Positions 52,807 to 63,331 of a stretch of 64,000 bases of DNA are shown one piece after another. The stretch lies in NCBI RefSeq assembly GCF_042659465.1, contig NZ_JBHSSW010000003.1, positions 277,534 to 341,533 of the forward strand. Reading direction: 5' to 3'. The position numbers and the translations under genes are program-made. The notes beneath the pieces are model-generated. The model was given only the letters and a program-made list of their open reading frames with translations, did not search any database and was not told the origin of the DNA. The DNA is from Ponticaulis profundi (GTDB lineage: Bacteria; Pseudomonadota; Alphaproteobacteria; Caulobacterales; Hyphomonadaceae). Every line of letters begins with the position of its first letter. Position 1 is the stretch's first letter.

Positions 52807-53961
52807 ATGAGAACCTGTTACGCATTCATCATCTTGCTGGGCCTGCTCGGGCTTTCACCGGCAACGCTTGCACAGGGCTTTGAAGGGTATTGGAAAACCG
52901 GCTTTGGGGATGTCCATCTCTACGAAGATTATGAAGGCACGGGCCGGGAAAACATCGTCTATGGCACATATGGCGAGCGTGGCTTCATCGTCGGCAAGTC
53001 CAATGGCCAGACTTTGCGCGGTGTGTTCGTTTATGCCGATCAGACGACCGGTCGTATCGACACAGATCGAGCGCGCAATTTCGGGACATTTGAGTGGAAT
53101 CTCACGGCGGATTTCAAGCGTTTCAATGGCCCCTGGACATGGGGAAAAGAGGTTCCGAACGGCTCCGGACAGGGCTGGAGTGGAACGCGGGAATCTGAGG
53201 ACCTGCCGCAAACTGATAAGTCAAAGCTGCGCAAATGGTCATTCGGCTATGCGCTTCAGGCCGGCAAGACGGTGAATGCCTGGATGCGCGCTGTTCGCGA
53301 TCTTGATGGCGCTGGCTATGTCGATCCGGACAGCTTCGGGCTGGGTGATTTTGATATATCGGTCGTGTCTGGCGGCGAGGGTGCGCCGCCGACTTTGTCG
53401 CGCGCCGAGCAGGACGCGACGGCAAAGGTGAAACGGGCAAATCCCGGCCTGTATGAGACGTGCTGGATCGTGAACGTTGAGGCGTCCACTTTGCGCTGCG
53501 ATCTGCGCCAGCCCCTGTTTACCGTTAAGGGTGTGGCCGGTATGGAAACCGCGCTGTCTTCTGACGCTTATCCGGATGACAAAAGGTTATTGCTGGATCT
53601 TCGCAATTGTCTGCCGGGCACAGCAAAGGTCGATGGCTTTTACCTCGTCTGCGAGTCCAGCGCCTATTCGGGCAGCTTCACGCAATCCTGTGATCCTTTG
53701 CGGATTGAGGCGGGTTCCAGTTCGTTCGAATACCGCTTTGTCTCATATTGCGATGGGCCATCTCACAGATTGCCGAGGGGTTTCGAACAGCAGACCCTCT
53801 TCAATGAGAAAGGCAAGACGGTCACGTATTATCGCTACCCGACACTCGTTGAGCATGCGAGTTCTGATGACCGCCCTTACAAGTCAGTGCTTTCAGATGC
53901 CTATGATTGCGCATCAAAGCGGTTATGGAACAATAATGGCTATCTGAACTGCAGTCGCTAG
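52807..53961 (+). CDS. Exported protein with two possible cyanovirin-like (CVNH) repeats
   Basis: 384 residues. Signal peptide ends LAQ/GFE. The N-terminal beta-rich part reads GYWKTGFGDVHLYED, YGTYGERGFIVGKSNGQTLRG, a 'GxWxTxFG' type module. From residue about 217 come Cys-containing stretches, TLRCDLR then LDLRNCLPGTAKVDGFYLVC, and SFTQSCDPLRIE then SKRLWNNNGYLNCS, which follow the spacing of CVNH carbohydrate-binding repeats. Assigning CVNH is my inference from pattern. Unknown function; probably periplasmic or secreted. GGGGGAGGGGAC precedes the ATG at 52807. Confidence 0.6.
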   Translation: MRTCYAFIILLGLLGLSPATLAQGFEGYWKTGFGDVHLYEDYEGTGRENIVYGTYGERGFIVGKSNGQTLRGVFVYADQTTGRIDTDRARNFGTFEWNLTADFKRFNGPWTWGKEVPNGSGQGWSGTRESEDLPQTDKSKLRKWSFGYALQAGKTVNAWMRAVRDLDGAGYVDPDSFGLGDFDISVVSGGEGAPPTLSRAEQDATAKVKRANPGLYETCWIVNVEASTLRCDLRQPLFTVKGVAGMETALSSDAYPDDKRLLLDLRNCLPGTAKVDGFYLVCESSAYSGSFTQSCDPLRIEAGSSSFEYRFVSYCDGPSHRLPRGFEQQTLFNEKGKTVTYYRYPTLVEHASSDDRPYKSVLSDAYDCASKRLWNNNGYLNCSR

Positions 53962-54044
53962 GTGTGGCGGGCATGCGCGTTGTGCCATAAAGGTGTGAAC
54001 CAGTGATGCCGCGACTGGCGTAGAACTGTCGTTCAGGAAAGCAT

Positions 54045-54626
54045 ATGAGCGTGAATGCCGAAAGCTGGTTTGAAAACCCGAAACTGGACGCTCAGGTCCA
54101 AAAAATGCTGTGGCCCGGCGAGCAGGTCATCTGGACTTGCGAAGGGCGGCGCACACGCATTCATCGCGGCATAGGTGCAATCCTCATTGGGTGCTTCCTT
54201 TGGTTCGTGGTGCTTCCTTTTGTTGTCTTTGAGTGGCCGGGTGACACGGTTGTCGCTCAGGTCTGGCTCCTCGTGGTAGGCGGCCTGATGCTCCTGTCCG
54301 GAATTTGGGTGGAATACAGAAAAAACCGATTTGCGTATGCATTGACCAATCGACGCATAATCTTTCTGAATACGTTTCCGGTAAGCATTACGTTCTCGGT
54401 ACCAGCTGACTCAATCGAAGTCGTTACCACGTCCTCTCCGTCGAATTCTGAAACGGGCAATATCCATTTGTTTGCTGGAGGCGTGTCCGTCAGTTACCTG
54501 AAGCTGGCATTTCGTGATCTCGGCTTTGGATCTGGATTTTTCTCGAGAATAATGGAAGATGTGCCGGATCACCAACACGTTATGGGACTGATCCGACAGC
54601 ATTTGCTCCACAAGCGGAAAACATGA
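54045..54626 (+). CDS. Bacterial PH-domain-like membrane protein
   Basis: 193 residues: N-terminal WPGEQVIWTCEGRR, two membrane helices (about 43-62 and 72-90), then YALTNRRIIFL, the start of a bacterial pleckstrin-homology (bPH2) domain ending near LIRQHL. Such proteins are usually of unknown function and may act in envelope stress or protein complexes. Alone between two unrelated genes. AGGAAAG precedes the ATG. Confidence 0.75.
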   Translation: MSVNAESWFENPKLDAQVQKMLWPGEQVIWTCEGRRTRIHRGIGAILIGCFLWFVVLPFVVFEWPGDTVVAQVWLLVVGGLMLLSGIWVEYRKNRFAYALTNRRIIFLNTFPVSITFSVPADSIEVVTTSSPSNSETGNIHLFAGGVSVSYLKLAFRDLGFGSGFFSRIMEDVPDHQHVMGLIRQHLLHKRKT

Positions 54627-54671
54627 TGTGAGCAGGGATGCGTGATCCGAGGCTGCTCACACCTGCTTGTC

Positions 54672-55133
54672 TTACGCCGCAAACATCTCCGCCATTTTCG
54701 CCATTGCCGCGCTCCAGCCTTCGGCGACCTCTTCGAGCACCTCTGCGCCGGAAAGTGCGCAGGTCTGCAGCGTGACGGTCATTTCTGTGCCCGCGCCGGA
54801 CGGTGCGAAATGCACGGAAACCTGGCTGACGCCCTGAACCATCTCGTCGGACTTGATGATCTCGGTATAGACGATCCGCCGATTGGGGACGATGTCATGA
54901 TAAAGGCCGATGACTTCCGCCACGATGTGATCACCGACCAGGCAGAGCGATACATCCTTGCCGCCGACCGAAAAATTATCCTCGGTATATCGGATCTGCA
55001 CCTCGTCAGAGGGCGCATTCCATCTGGCCCGTTTGTCGAGCTCGGCCCAGGCCGCAAATACGGTCTCCACGCTCACCTTGAACGTTTTTTCCAGCACGGT
55101 CGTGCGATGGTACATCTCTGCTGTCATGATCAT
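54672..55133 (-). CDS. AHSA1/SRPBCC-family protein
   Basis: 153 residues with the START-like fold typical of Aha1-homology proteins: VLEKTFKVSVETVFAAWAEL, then RWNAPSDEVQ, and a C-terminal long helix AEGWSAAMAKMAEM. Overlaps the ArsR gene upstream by four bases; ArsR-AHSA1 pairs are common in alphaproteobacteria, with the SRPBCC protein probably binding a hydrophobic ligand. Ligand unknown. Confidence 0.9.
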   Translation of the reverse strand: MIMTAEMYHRTTVLEKTFKVSVETVFAAWAELDKRARWNAPSDEVQIRYTEDNFSVGGKDVSLCLVGDHIVAEVIGLYHDIVPNRRIVYTEIIKSDEMVQGVSQVSVHFAPSGAGTEMTVTLQTCALSGAEVLEEVAEGWSAAMAKMAEMFAA

Positions 55134-55483
55134 TCCCCTTCCTCGAACATGGCGTCCATTCGGTCCAGTCGACCGCGCCAGTCTGCTTCATACGCATTGA
55201 TCCAGCCCGATAGCCGGGCCAGTTGTTCACGTTCCAGCCGACAGATGCGTCGGCGGCCTTCCTTGCGTGTGGTGATCAGTCCGCCAGCCTCCAGCACCTT
55301 GAGATGCTTGAGGAAGGTAGGCAGCGCCATGTCGAAGGGTTCAGCCAACTCAGTTGCCGCTGCTTCCCCATGATGGAGCTTTTGAATCACCGCCCGACGG
55401 GTCGCGTCGGCAAGCGCATGAAATCCCAGATCGATCGGATGCGCCGACCCCGCATTTAAGTTAGCCATATGGCTTACTGTCAT
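55130..55483 (-). CDS. ArsR/SdpR-family regulator of the AHSA1 gene
   Basis: 117 residues (112 from the alternative ATG at 55468). HTH LAEPFDMALPTFLKHLKVLEAGGLITTRKEGRRRI. No cysteine metal sites, so it belongs to the non-metal SdpR-like branch. Its start region contains a palindrome AGCCATATGGCT (55463-55474), which may be an autorepression site. First gene of the two-gene operon. Confidence 0.88.
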   Translation of the reverse strand: MTVSHMANLNAGSAHPIDLGFHALADATRRAVIQKLHHGEAAATELAEPFDMALPTFLKHLKVLEAGGLITTRKEGRRRICRLEREQLARLSGWINAYEADWRGRLDRMDAMFEEGE

Positions 55484-55552
55484 GCGGGGCTGCGCCTGTC
55501 AAGAAAGTAAGTCAATTGGGTAAGTATTATTTTGCGCATGGCTAAAAACGCG

Positions 55553-55580
55553 AAAAGGCCGATGATCACACCGGCCCTTT
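55553..55580 (-). terminator. Probable terminator of the vWA-repeat gene
   Basis: On the minus strand an imperfect hairpin AAAGGGCCGGTG / CATCGGCC followed by TTTTCG, 25 bases past the stop codon. Confidence 0.55.
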
Positions 55581-55604
55581 CTTCATGTCTTATGCGTTGT
55601 GCGG

Positions 55605-57599
55605 CTACTGAATGGTCAGCGGCTGGCGCGCCAGAATGGTCGGTTGATAGCCATTGGCGATATAGCGCAGTTCATAGCTGCCCGGTTCATCCGGCACGGT
55701 GATCGCAATCGTCTCGCCAGCTGTGATGACATATTCATACCCGCCCGAATACGAACCTGCGCCTTCATCCGGGCCGGTGATGGCAATATAGACGTCATCA
55801 TCGCCCTCGCGCGAAACCGGTCCATTTGCGACGACATTCAGCGTCCCGCCTGCCGCAATGGTGGCCGGCGCAGACAGCGTGGCCACAGATGGCGTGATGG
55901 CGATGGGCTTGCTGAAGAGGACCTGATTTTGGTCACCCGCTTCGCGAACGATGCGGATTTCGAAATCGCCGGTCTCGATGGGTGTGCGCAGGATGACCGG
56001 CGCGCTGCCGTCTGTATAGGCATATTCCTGATAGGCCGAGGCGCCCGCGCCGACAGGCACAATCGTCACATAGTCCTGATCCGGATTGAACCTGCCCGTC
56101 AGGTCGATGGTGATCGCTTCGCCGAGTGCGGCGCTTTCCGGCGCGTTGATGGCGCCCTGCGCGGGTATGAGCCGGATAGGCGCCGCGGCAAGCACCGTCA
56201 TGTCATTGCCGGTCAGATACCGCGTTTCATAATCGCCTTCCGTGCCGGGCATTTGCACGCGCACCGGATTGCCCTTTGCGACACGCTCATAGTTCAGCGG
56301 GTTGCGTTCGCTGACGGGCGTGCCTGCCGGAAAGATGCCGATCATGTCGCCTTCGCCAGCCGGACCTTCCCAGCTGATATCAACAAAGGCGCCAACTTCG
56401 GCGTCTGCGGAAAGCGTCAGGCTCGCAAGCGCAGGCGTAACAGTCAGCGGCTCAGTCACCAGAGGCGCGTTGAGGCTCGCATAGACATAACGGAGCGAAT
56501 ACGCGCCCGCATCTCCTGGAACGCGCAGCAGGGATGGCGCGCCATCGGCTGTGTAGACAAAATAGCTCTCTTCCAGACGCTGACCTTCTGCATCCAGTAG
56601 CTCGATATAATCGCCCTCGCCATTCGGGCCTTCCCAGGCAATGGACAGCACAGAGGCTGCCGGGACAGAAGGCGTAAAGCTGAGGCTCGCTTCCGGCAGC
56701 GCCGCGTCAATCACAATGGTGATGGTGCGGGTTTCGTCGTCTTTCAGAATGCGGGTCTCCAGCGTTCCACTACGTTCGCCAGAGCGGGCAATAATCTCAT
56801 AGTCGCCGGGCAGGAAGTCATATCCATCCTCGATCTGCGAGGCGATGACCTGTTTGTCTGCTGCGCTCAGAATTTCAAACCGGGCATCTGCAATCACCGG
56901 GCCTTCCATGCCGTCAATCGCGCGCAGCTCATAGCGTAGCGGCTGGATGAGATCTGTCTTGCCCTCGGCAGAGGTCGTGTCCTTCAGCGCGTCTGACAGG
57001 CTGTCGGCCGTTTCGATATCGGTGAAGGTCCCGCCTGTGCGGTCTGCGATACAGGCGAGGGCGGCCTTGTCCGCCGGTTTGCGCAAATCCACGCCAATGA
57101 CATGAACCGTGAACTCGATGTTCTTTTCCTTCAGCGCCTGCGCCATGGCGCAAGGGTCAGCCTTGCAGGTCTCAATGCCGTCGCTCAACAGCACAATCGT
57201 GCCGTTTCCGCCATCGGGCAGAGCGTCAGCCGCCGTCTTCAGGGCTGCTGTGATTGGCGTTTTTCCGCGCGGCGAGAGGCCATTGACAGATGCGGTCAGC
57301 TGGCTTCGGTTCTTGGTCGCAGGGGCGGACACCAGCTCGATATCCTCACAGCTGCCGGTCTGGCGGTGTCCATACATGACGAGCCCGGCCGGACGGCTGG
57401 CATCCAGTTTTGGCAGCATGTCGGCGAAGGCAGACTTTGTCAGCTCGATCTTGGCGATGCCATCCATCTGGCCCCACATGGAGTTCGAGCCATCCACGAC
57501 GAACATGATCGGATCATCTGGCGACGCCTCCTGTGCGGCGGCTGACCCGATAAGTGAGAGGGCAGATATGCCCGCACACAGCCAATTTGAGTGTTTCAT
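55605..57599 (-). CDS. Secreted vWA protein with four tandem beta-sandwich repeats
   Basis: 664 residues. Signal peptide (cleavage SAAAQ), vWA domain (residues about 30-205) with metal site DGSNS (36-40), TPITAAL and LLSDGIETC, a linker with a PEGA-like beta region (about 220-300), then four repeats of about 90 residues (303-390, 391-480, 481-570, 571-664). Each repeat shows a GD(Y/M/D) motif and a closing G-x-Y/F-E-x-R pattern such as GDYETRY and GSYELRY, like Ig-type sandwiches. Bears likeness to secreted adhesion or matrix proteins. Role unknown. Next to thiC but on the opposite strand. Confidence 0.83.
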   Translation of the reverse strand: MKHSNWLCAGISALSLIGSAAAQEASPDDPIMFVVDGSNSMWGQMDGIAKIELTKSAFADMLPKLDASRPAGLVMYGHRQTGSCEDIELVSAPATKNRSQLTASVNGLSPRGKTPITAALKTAADALPDGGNGTIVLLSDGIETCKADPCAMAQALKEKNIEFTVHVIGVDLRKPADKAALACIADRTGGTFTDIETADSLSDALKDTTSAEGKTDLIQPLRYELRAIDGMEGPVIADARFEILSAADKQVIASQIEDGYDFLPGDYEIIARSGERSGTLETRILKDDETRTITIVIDAALPEASLSFTPSVPAASVLSIAWEGPNGEGDYIELLDAEGQRLEESYFVYTADGAPSLLRVPGDAGAYSLRYVYASLNAPLVTEPLTVTPALASLTLSADAEVGAFVDISWEGPAGEGDMIGIFPAGTPVSERNPLNYERVAKGNPVRVQMPGTEGDYETRYLTGNDMTVLAAAPIRLIPAQGAINAPESAALGEAITIDLTGRFNPDQDYVTIVPVGAGASAYQEYAYTDGSAPVILRTPIETGDFEIRIVREAGDQNQVLFSKPIAITPSVATLSAPATIAAGGTLNVVANGPVSREGDDDVYIAITGPDEGAGSYSGGYEYVITAGETIAITVPDEPGSYELRYIANGYQPTILARQPLTIQ

Positions 57600-57732
57600 G
57601 CACGTGTTTCCTGTTCCCGGCGATTTGCCTGTCTGAACCGGATCACGCGAAGCCGAGCCACTTCAGGACATGGGTGATGGGATACGATCATCCCTTTCCA
57701 AAGCGGGCCAAGTCATCTAGCGTAGCGCTATC
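57600..57732. other. Promoter region upstream of the thiC riboswitch
   Basis: About 130 bases between the divergent vWA gene and the TPP riboswitch; should hold both promoters. No operator recognised. Confidence 0.3.
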
Positions 57733-57869
57733 CGAGGGGCGCCGGTGCACCGGCTGAGATTGGATGTGCTGTTGTTCAGGCGAAGTGGGAACCGGTTCGC
57801 CGCCCGGAATAACAGCCAGCGTAACCAAGCACCCTTTGAACCTGATCCGGGACAACCGGCGTAGGGACG
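57733..57869 (+). promoter_or_regulatory. TPP (THI-box) riboswitch
   Basis: Conserved elements are in the right order: GAGGGGCGCCGGTGCACCGG with CTGAGATT, then a long variable stem (P3 extended by about 60 bases), ACCCTTTGAACCTGATCCGG and AACCGGCGTAGGGA closing P1. Sits 60 bases before thiC, so binding of thiamine pyrophosphate would reduce thiC expression, probably by blocking translation initiation as is usual in Proteobacteria. Confidence 0.95.
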
Positions 57870-57930
57870 GACCATTGCAGACCGCTCAACCGCGCACACC
57901 CGGGTCTCCTGATTTTAAAGGCGACCTGAC

Positions 57931-59937
<2,007 letters not shown>

Positions 59938-60058
59938 AGATATTTCGATAGGAGCTTGGCAAGTACAACTAGTGTCCACAGGAATTTGGACTGGAACCAC
60001 AGTTAGACTTTGCTGATCAGAACCCGCTCCCCTATCAATGGCCCCCAAGGAGTTCGCT

Positions 60059-61528
60059 ATGGGACGTCACCAAAAAGTCAATCTGTCCGACGATGGGATA
60101 GACCGACGCAAAACGGGATACTACTCAACACCCGATTTTGTGGTTGAATATATTGTTCGCCGATGTTTGGACATTAAACCAAGCTCAATGTCTGCGCTCG
60201 ACCCTTGTGTGGGAAAAGGAGAATTCACTCAGCACCTAAAGAAAGCTGGACTTAGTACCAAAGGTGTTGATGTTCTCAACATGGAGCCGATTGGCGTCGA
60301 TGAATTTATCCAAGCAGATTTTATTCAATTGGCGCTTGGTCAAAAATCGTTCGGTTCGTCACATCCCAGTGAACTTTCTCCAGACATTTTTGTAGCCAAT
60401 CCACCATACAACTGCCACGAAACAGAATACATAAGAGCGAATAAATCCGCGCTAGCTGACGCATATGGCAAGCATGCGGTGCTTAATATGTATGCGCTGT
60501 TTTTAGCTGCAATGATACGAGTTGCGCGTCCTGGAAGCGTAATTGGAGCAATTACGCTAGATTCTTTTCTCACCGCGCGCGGCTATGAACCTTTACGAAA
60601 GCAGATTTTCTCTGAATGCACGATACATGAACTTAGGCTTTGCCCAACAGATTTATTTCGATCCCAAGGTGCTGACGTAAGAACATGCATCATCATCTTA
60701 GAAAAGGGTGTGTCCGACGATGTGGCAGCCAAGGTATCTTCGCGACCACCAGACACATTTTCATTCCGTAGAGCGTTGCAAAATGCTCCTGCCCTGACAG
60801 TCAATCGAGATTTGTTATTCTTGAGCGGAAATGACGACAGATTTGAAATTCAAGTAGATGTTCCAGATGAAGTCTTGAGCCTTTTTGACGAGAGGCGCTT
60901 AGGTCAAGTCGCTCCCTGTGTTACCGGAATTTCGACCGGCAAGGACAAAGAATATATCAGCCATTCACGTTCTGATAAATTCAGTTTTCCGTTCTACAAG
61001 AACCCCGGCTCAAAACGCTTTTACGCTCCGCCAGGCGGTTATCTTACTTCTGATTTTTTAGAAATTTCTGAAAGAGTACCCAATTTTATGGTGAGGAACA
61101 AGAACCTCCTTTTTAAAGGGGGGATTTCATGTTCATCAATGGGAGTGCAGTTTGGTGCCGCTCTTCTACCCGAAAATTCTACTTTTGGGGTGAATGCGAA
61201 TATTATCGTTTCAGGAGAAGCGCAGTGGGAAATGCTGGCTTACCTGAACAGCAGTTTAGCAAATTTTATGGTACGCTCGGTGCTCATCAGATCAAATATG
61301 ATTACTGCAGGCTATGTCTCGCGGATTCCCTATCCGCAATTGAGCAAAAAATCATTGAACTATATGAGCGCAATTGCGCGTGAAGCCTACAGTCAACGAT
61401 GTTCACCAAAGCAATCTAAAAAATTCGTAACTGAGATCGACGAAGTTTTAAATTCAGAGATCGGCCTCACGCCCGAGACAGTGGCAAAAATAGACAAGTT
61501 CTGTTCCGATATTGTTCGGCTTACCTAG
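60059..61528 (+). CDS. Type II N6-adenine DNA methyltransferase (gamma class)
   Basis: 489 residues. Motif X KTGYYSTPDFVVEYIV (about 18-33), motif I SALDPCVGKGEF (45-56), motif IV NPPY (114-117), so a gamma-class N6-adenine methyltransferase related to M.TaqI/Eco57I. C-terminal half is the target-recognition domain. ATG 60059 follows AAGGAG by six bases, better than the ATG at 60038. Much more AT-rich with different codon use than thiC, indicating transfer. Converges on the endonuclease gene, with only 25 bases between stops. Recognition sequence unknown. Ends in a 20-bp tandem duplication. Confidence 0.92.
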   Translation: MGRHQKVNLSDDGIDRRKTGYYSTPDFVVEYIVRRCLDIKPSSMSALDPCVGKGEFTQHLKKAGLSTKGVDVLNMEPIGVDEFIQADFIQLALGQKSFGSSHPSELSPDIFVANPPYNCHETEYIRANKSALADAYGKHAVLNMYALFLAAMIRVARPGSVIGAITLDSFLTARGYEPLRKQIFSECTIHELRLCPTDLFRSQGADVRTCIIILEKGVSDDVAAKVSSRPPDTFSFRRALQNAPALTVNRDLLFLSGNDDRFEIQVDVPDEVLSLFDERRLGQVAPCVTGISTGKDKEYISHSRSDKFSFPFYKNPGSKRFYAPPGGYLTSDFLEISERVPNFMVRNKNLLFKGGISCSSMGVQFGAALLPENSTFGVNANIIVSGEAQWEMLAYLNSSLANFMVRSVLIRSNMITAGYVSRIPYPQLSKKSLNYMSAIAREAYSQRCSPKQSKKFVTEIDEVLNSEIGLTPETVAKIDKFCSDIVRLT

Positions 61529-61547
61529 ATATTGTTCGGCTTACCTA
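61508..61547 (+). repeat. 20-bp perfect tandem duplication across the methyltransferase stop
   Basis: GATATTGTTCGGCTTACCTA occurs twice with no gap (61508-61527, 61528-61547). The first copy contains the final codons and the stop; removing one copy would leave the stop TAA instead of TAG, with the protein unchanged. Probably a slippage or insertion scar. Confidence 0.95.
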
Positions 61548-61553
61548 ATCGAG

Positions 61554-62192
61554 CTACTTGCTTTTTTTCTTCTGCTGGGCAACGCGCATTTCGTCCCGCA
61601 AAACGGCAAGAAATTCGGAGGCTTCACGCCTAGTTGCCAGATCAATGTTTTTGTACTTGGAAGACTGAAGGTTTCCATTGTTACTGGGATTAACGTAAAC
61701 ATCTGGAAGCCATGCCACCGGCATCACAAAACAGTTATCCAGAGAAATTTGAAGCGGCGCATCACTGAACCCGATCTGGACAGTCAACACATAGAGCTGG
61801 CAACCTTCATTTTCTGCGAAAAATTTTTCTAAAGCTACAGCCTTAGAAATATCGTCCTTGTTTGTTCTGCCACCCGTAACCGCTGATTTGATATTAACGT
61901 AAATTGTAGGTGAACTCTGGAATCGAAAGCTAAAATCGTAGACGCCAACCTCAGATGGCGCTGGTGAAAAATCCAGAAGGCCAAGAGTTTCAGCGTTTTT
62001 TTCCAAGTTCTGCGAAATGATTTCCTCTACCAACCGCCAGACGGTTCTGCCCTTGGCAGCTTTTCTCCAGCCGTAAGGAAAATGGCTTCCATCGCCTATT
62101 GCAATAGAACCGATGCCCTTCAACAGTAAAGTAATCTTATCACGCAATACAGCGACATATTGCTCAGTTTTCTCAATCTCACTCAACGTCAC
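61554..62192 (-). CDS. Predicted type II restriction endonuclease
   Basis: 212 residues from GTG 62192 (GAGGGG upstream), overlapping the controller gene by 14 bases. No close family recognised by eye, but it contains a PD-(D/E)xK-like core, VGVYDFSF (Asp86) followed by a strand IYVNIKSA (Asn100, Lys102), in which Asn replaces the usual acidic residue. Position beside a C protein and opposite a modification gene makes endonuclease identity likely. The C-terminus is Lys-rich. The ORF stays open to 62264, but that would overlap the C gene further. Confidence 0.75.
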   Translation of the reverse strand: MTLSEIEKTEQYVAVLRDKITLLLKGIGSIAIGDGSHFPYGWRKAAKGRTVWRLVEEIISQNLEKNAETLGLLDFSPAPSEVGVYDFSFRFQSSPTIYVNIKSAVTGGRTNKDDISKAVALEKFFAENEGCQLYVLTVQIGFSDAPLQISLDNCFVMPVAWLPDVYVNPSNNGNLQSSKYKNIDLATRREASEFLAVLRDEMRVAQQKKKSK

Positions 62193-62418
62193 GCCACCCC
62201 TCAAACAATTCCGACGGTTTGATTTCAAGGGCAGTGCAAATGGCCAATATATTGAGAAGCCCAAGGTTGCGTTCGCCGCGTTCGACGCCCCCTACGTAAC
62301 TGCGATCGAGCATACATCGATGAGCCAACTCCTCTTGCGATATTCCACGGAGCAACCGTATGGATCGAACTTGAGCCCCGAACCTTCGAAGAGTGTTGAT
62401 TTCGTCATTATCGTTCAC
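62179..62418 (-). CDS. R-M controller protein (C protein), XRE-type HTH
   Basis: 79-residue helix-turn-helix protein: FGAQVRSIRLLRGISQEELA, RCMLDRSYVGGVERGERN, then LNILAICTALEIKPSELF, very typical of C proteins. Start codon is GTG at 62418. It binds the C-boxes 23-50 bases upstream, at first activating its own gene and the endonuclease, later repressing, so methylation precedes cutting. Overlaps the endonuclease gene, giving co-translation. Confidence 0.92.
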   Translation of the reverse strand: MNDNDEINTLRRFGAQVRSIRLLRGISQEELAHRCMLDRSYVGGVERGERNLGLLNILAICTALEIKPSELFEGWRDVE

Positions 62419-62441
62419 ACTTGCGAACTTCTTGGTGTGCG

Positions 62442-62468
62442 GACTAAAAGTCCACGGACTTTAAGTAC
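62442..62468 (-). promoter_or_regulatory. C-box operator of the restriction-modification controller
   Basis: Read on the minus strand, GTACTTAAAGTC then CGTG then GACTTTTAGTC. Two near-symmetric GACT/AGTC boxes about 15 bases apart is the classic arrangement of operator sites for C proteins. It ends 23 bases before the C gene start. Confidence 0.85.
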
Positions 62469-62551
62469 CATTTTCTTCGTACCAAAATCTTATCCCCCCT
62501 TCTCACCCGCGAGCATAAACTTGGCGGATGATCCACGCGCCTGCCTTTGAC

Positions 62552-62674
62552 ATGCCTCACACCCTGCCCGGCCCAAATCGGGCAATCTGGCTGTTTCTGG
62601 CGCGGCTCATGGGATATCTCCTGCGGCTCCAACAGCTCGCGAAACTCCGTTTCGCTGTAGGGCGGGCTGAGTGA
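62552..62674 (+). pseudogene. Small ORF, likely remnant related to the gene at 63481
   Basis: 40-codon ORF (ATG at 62552, stop TGA at 62672-62674). Its residues 12-27, IWLFLARLMGYLLRLQ, resemble MIGLFLARLWAALLRLE near the N-terminus of the longer ORF at 63481. DNA identity is 17 bases (GGCTGTTTCTGGCGCGG, 62589-62605 and 63542-63558). The ORF ends inside a GTAGGGCGG repeat, which gives it its last residues. Looks like a truncated or repeat-interrupted copy; alternatively a real microprotein. Confidence 0.35.
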
Positions 62675-62777
62675 CGCGTAGGGCGGGATTGCGGCTTCGC
62701 CTTCATCGCCGCCCTACCAACACGGGCCTCACGGCGGGTATCCCCCGGATTAAATCCGGGGTTCAACACCGCCCTAC
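62657..62777. repeat. REP-like repeat cluster upstream of the RAYT gene
   Basis: Direct copies of GTAGGGCGGG at 62657 and 62678 and inverse copies CCGCCCTAC at 62709 and 62769. The pair at 62678-62717 can fold into a stem closed by GTAGGGCGG / CCGCCCTAC. These are flanks of an IS200/RAYT-type mobile element, which cut and move such hairpins. Confidence 0.75.
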
Positions 62778-62821
62778 GGGTGCCCCTACACAACCACAAA
62801 TGTTCATGATATGTTCGATAC

Positions 62822-63331
62822 ATGCCGAACTATCGTCGTCTCTTTGTGCCGGGCGGAACATACGCCTTTACGCTGTGCCTCTATGACCGGCGGGCGGATA
62901 CGCTGGTGCGGTATATCGACTATTTCCGCGCATCTTATCGCGACGTGACGACCCATCACCCGGTCGAAACCATCGCCATCTGCATTCTGCCCGATCATGT
63001 GCATATGCTCTGGGCCTTGCCGGAGGATGATATTGACTTTGTAAACCGGCTTCGGCTTTTGAAATCGGGCTTCACGCGGCGTCTGCCACCACACCTCAAA
63101 TCCGACGGTCGCAAAGGCGTACGCCGTGTCTGGCAAACCCGCTATTGGGAACATGCCATCCGCGACGAACACGACCTCACTGCCCACATGGATTACATTC
63201 ACTGGAACCCGGTGAAACATGGTCTCGCTGCATCACCCGATGAGTGGCCGCATTCATCCTGGCATCTGTACAAATCCGGCTGGAACCGTGAATGGAAACC
63301 CGAGATGCCCGTTTTGCTCACCGAACCGTAG
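62822..63331 (+). mobile_element. REP-associated tyrosine transposase (RAYT, Y1_Tnp)
   Basis: 169 residues with the IS200-like HUH nuclease features: LPDHVHMLW (His59, His61) and the catalytic Tyr125 in MDYIHWNPVKHG. The first residues MPNYRRLFVPGGTYAFT are characteristic of RAYTs. Its TAG stop is the start of a REP copy (GTAGGGCGG). Domesticated transposases of this type mobilise REP hairpins rather than themselves. Confidence 0.93.

Noticed and set aside
62557..62823. Minus-strand 88-codon frame before the RAYT
   Set aside because: It is mostly reverse-read REP repeat and has Arg-rich, low-complexity translation.
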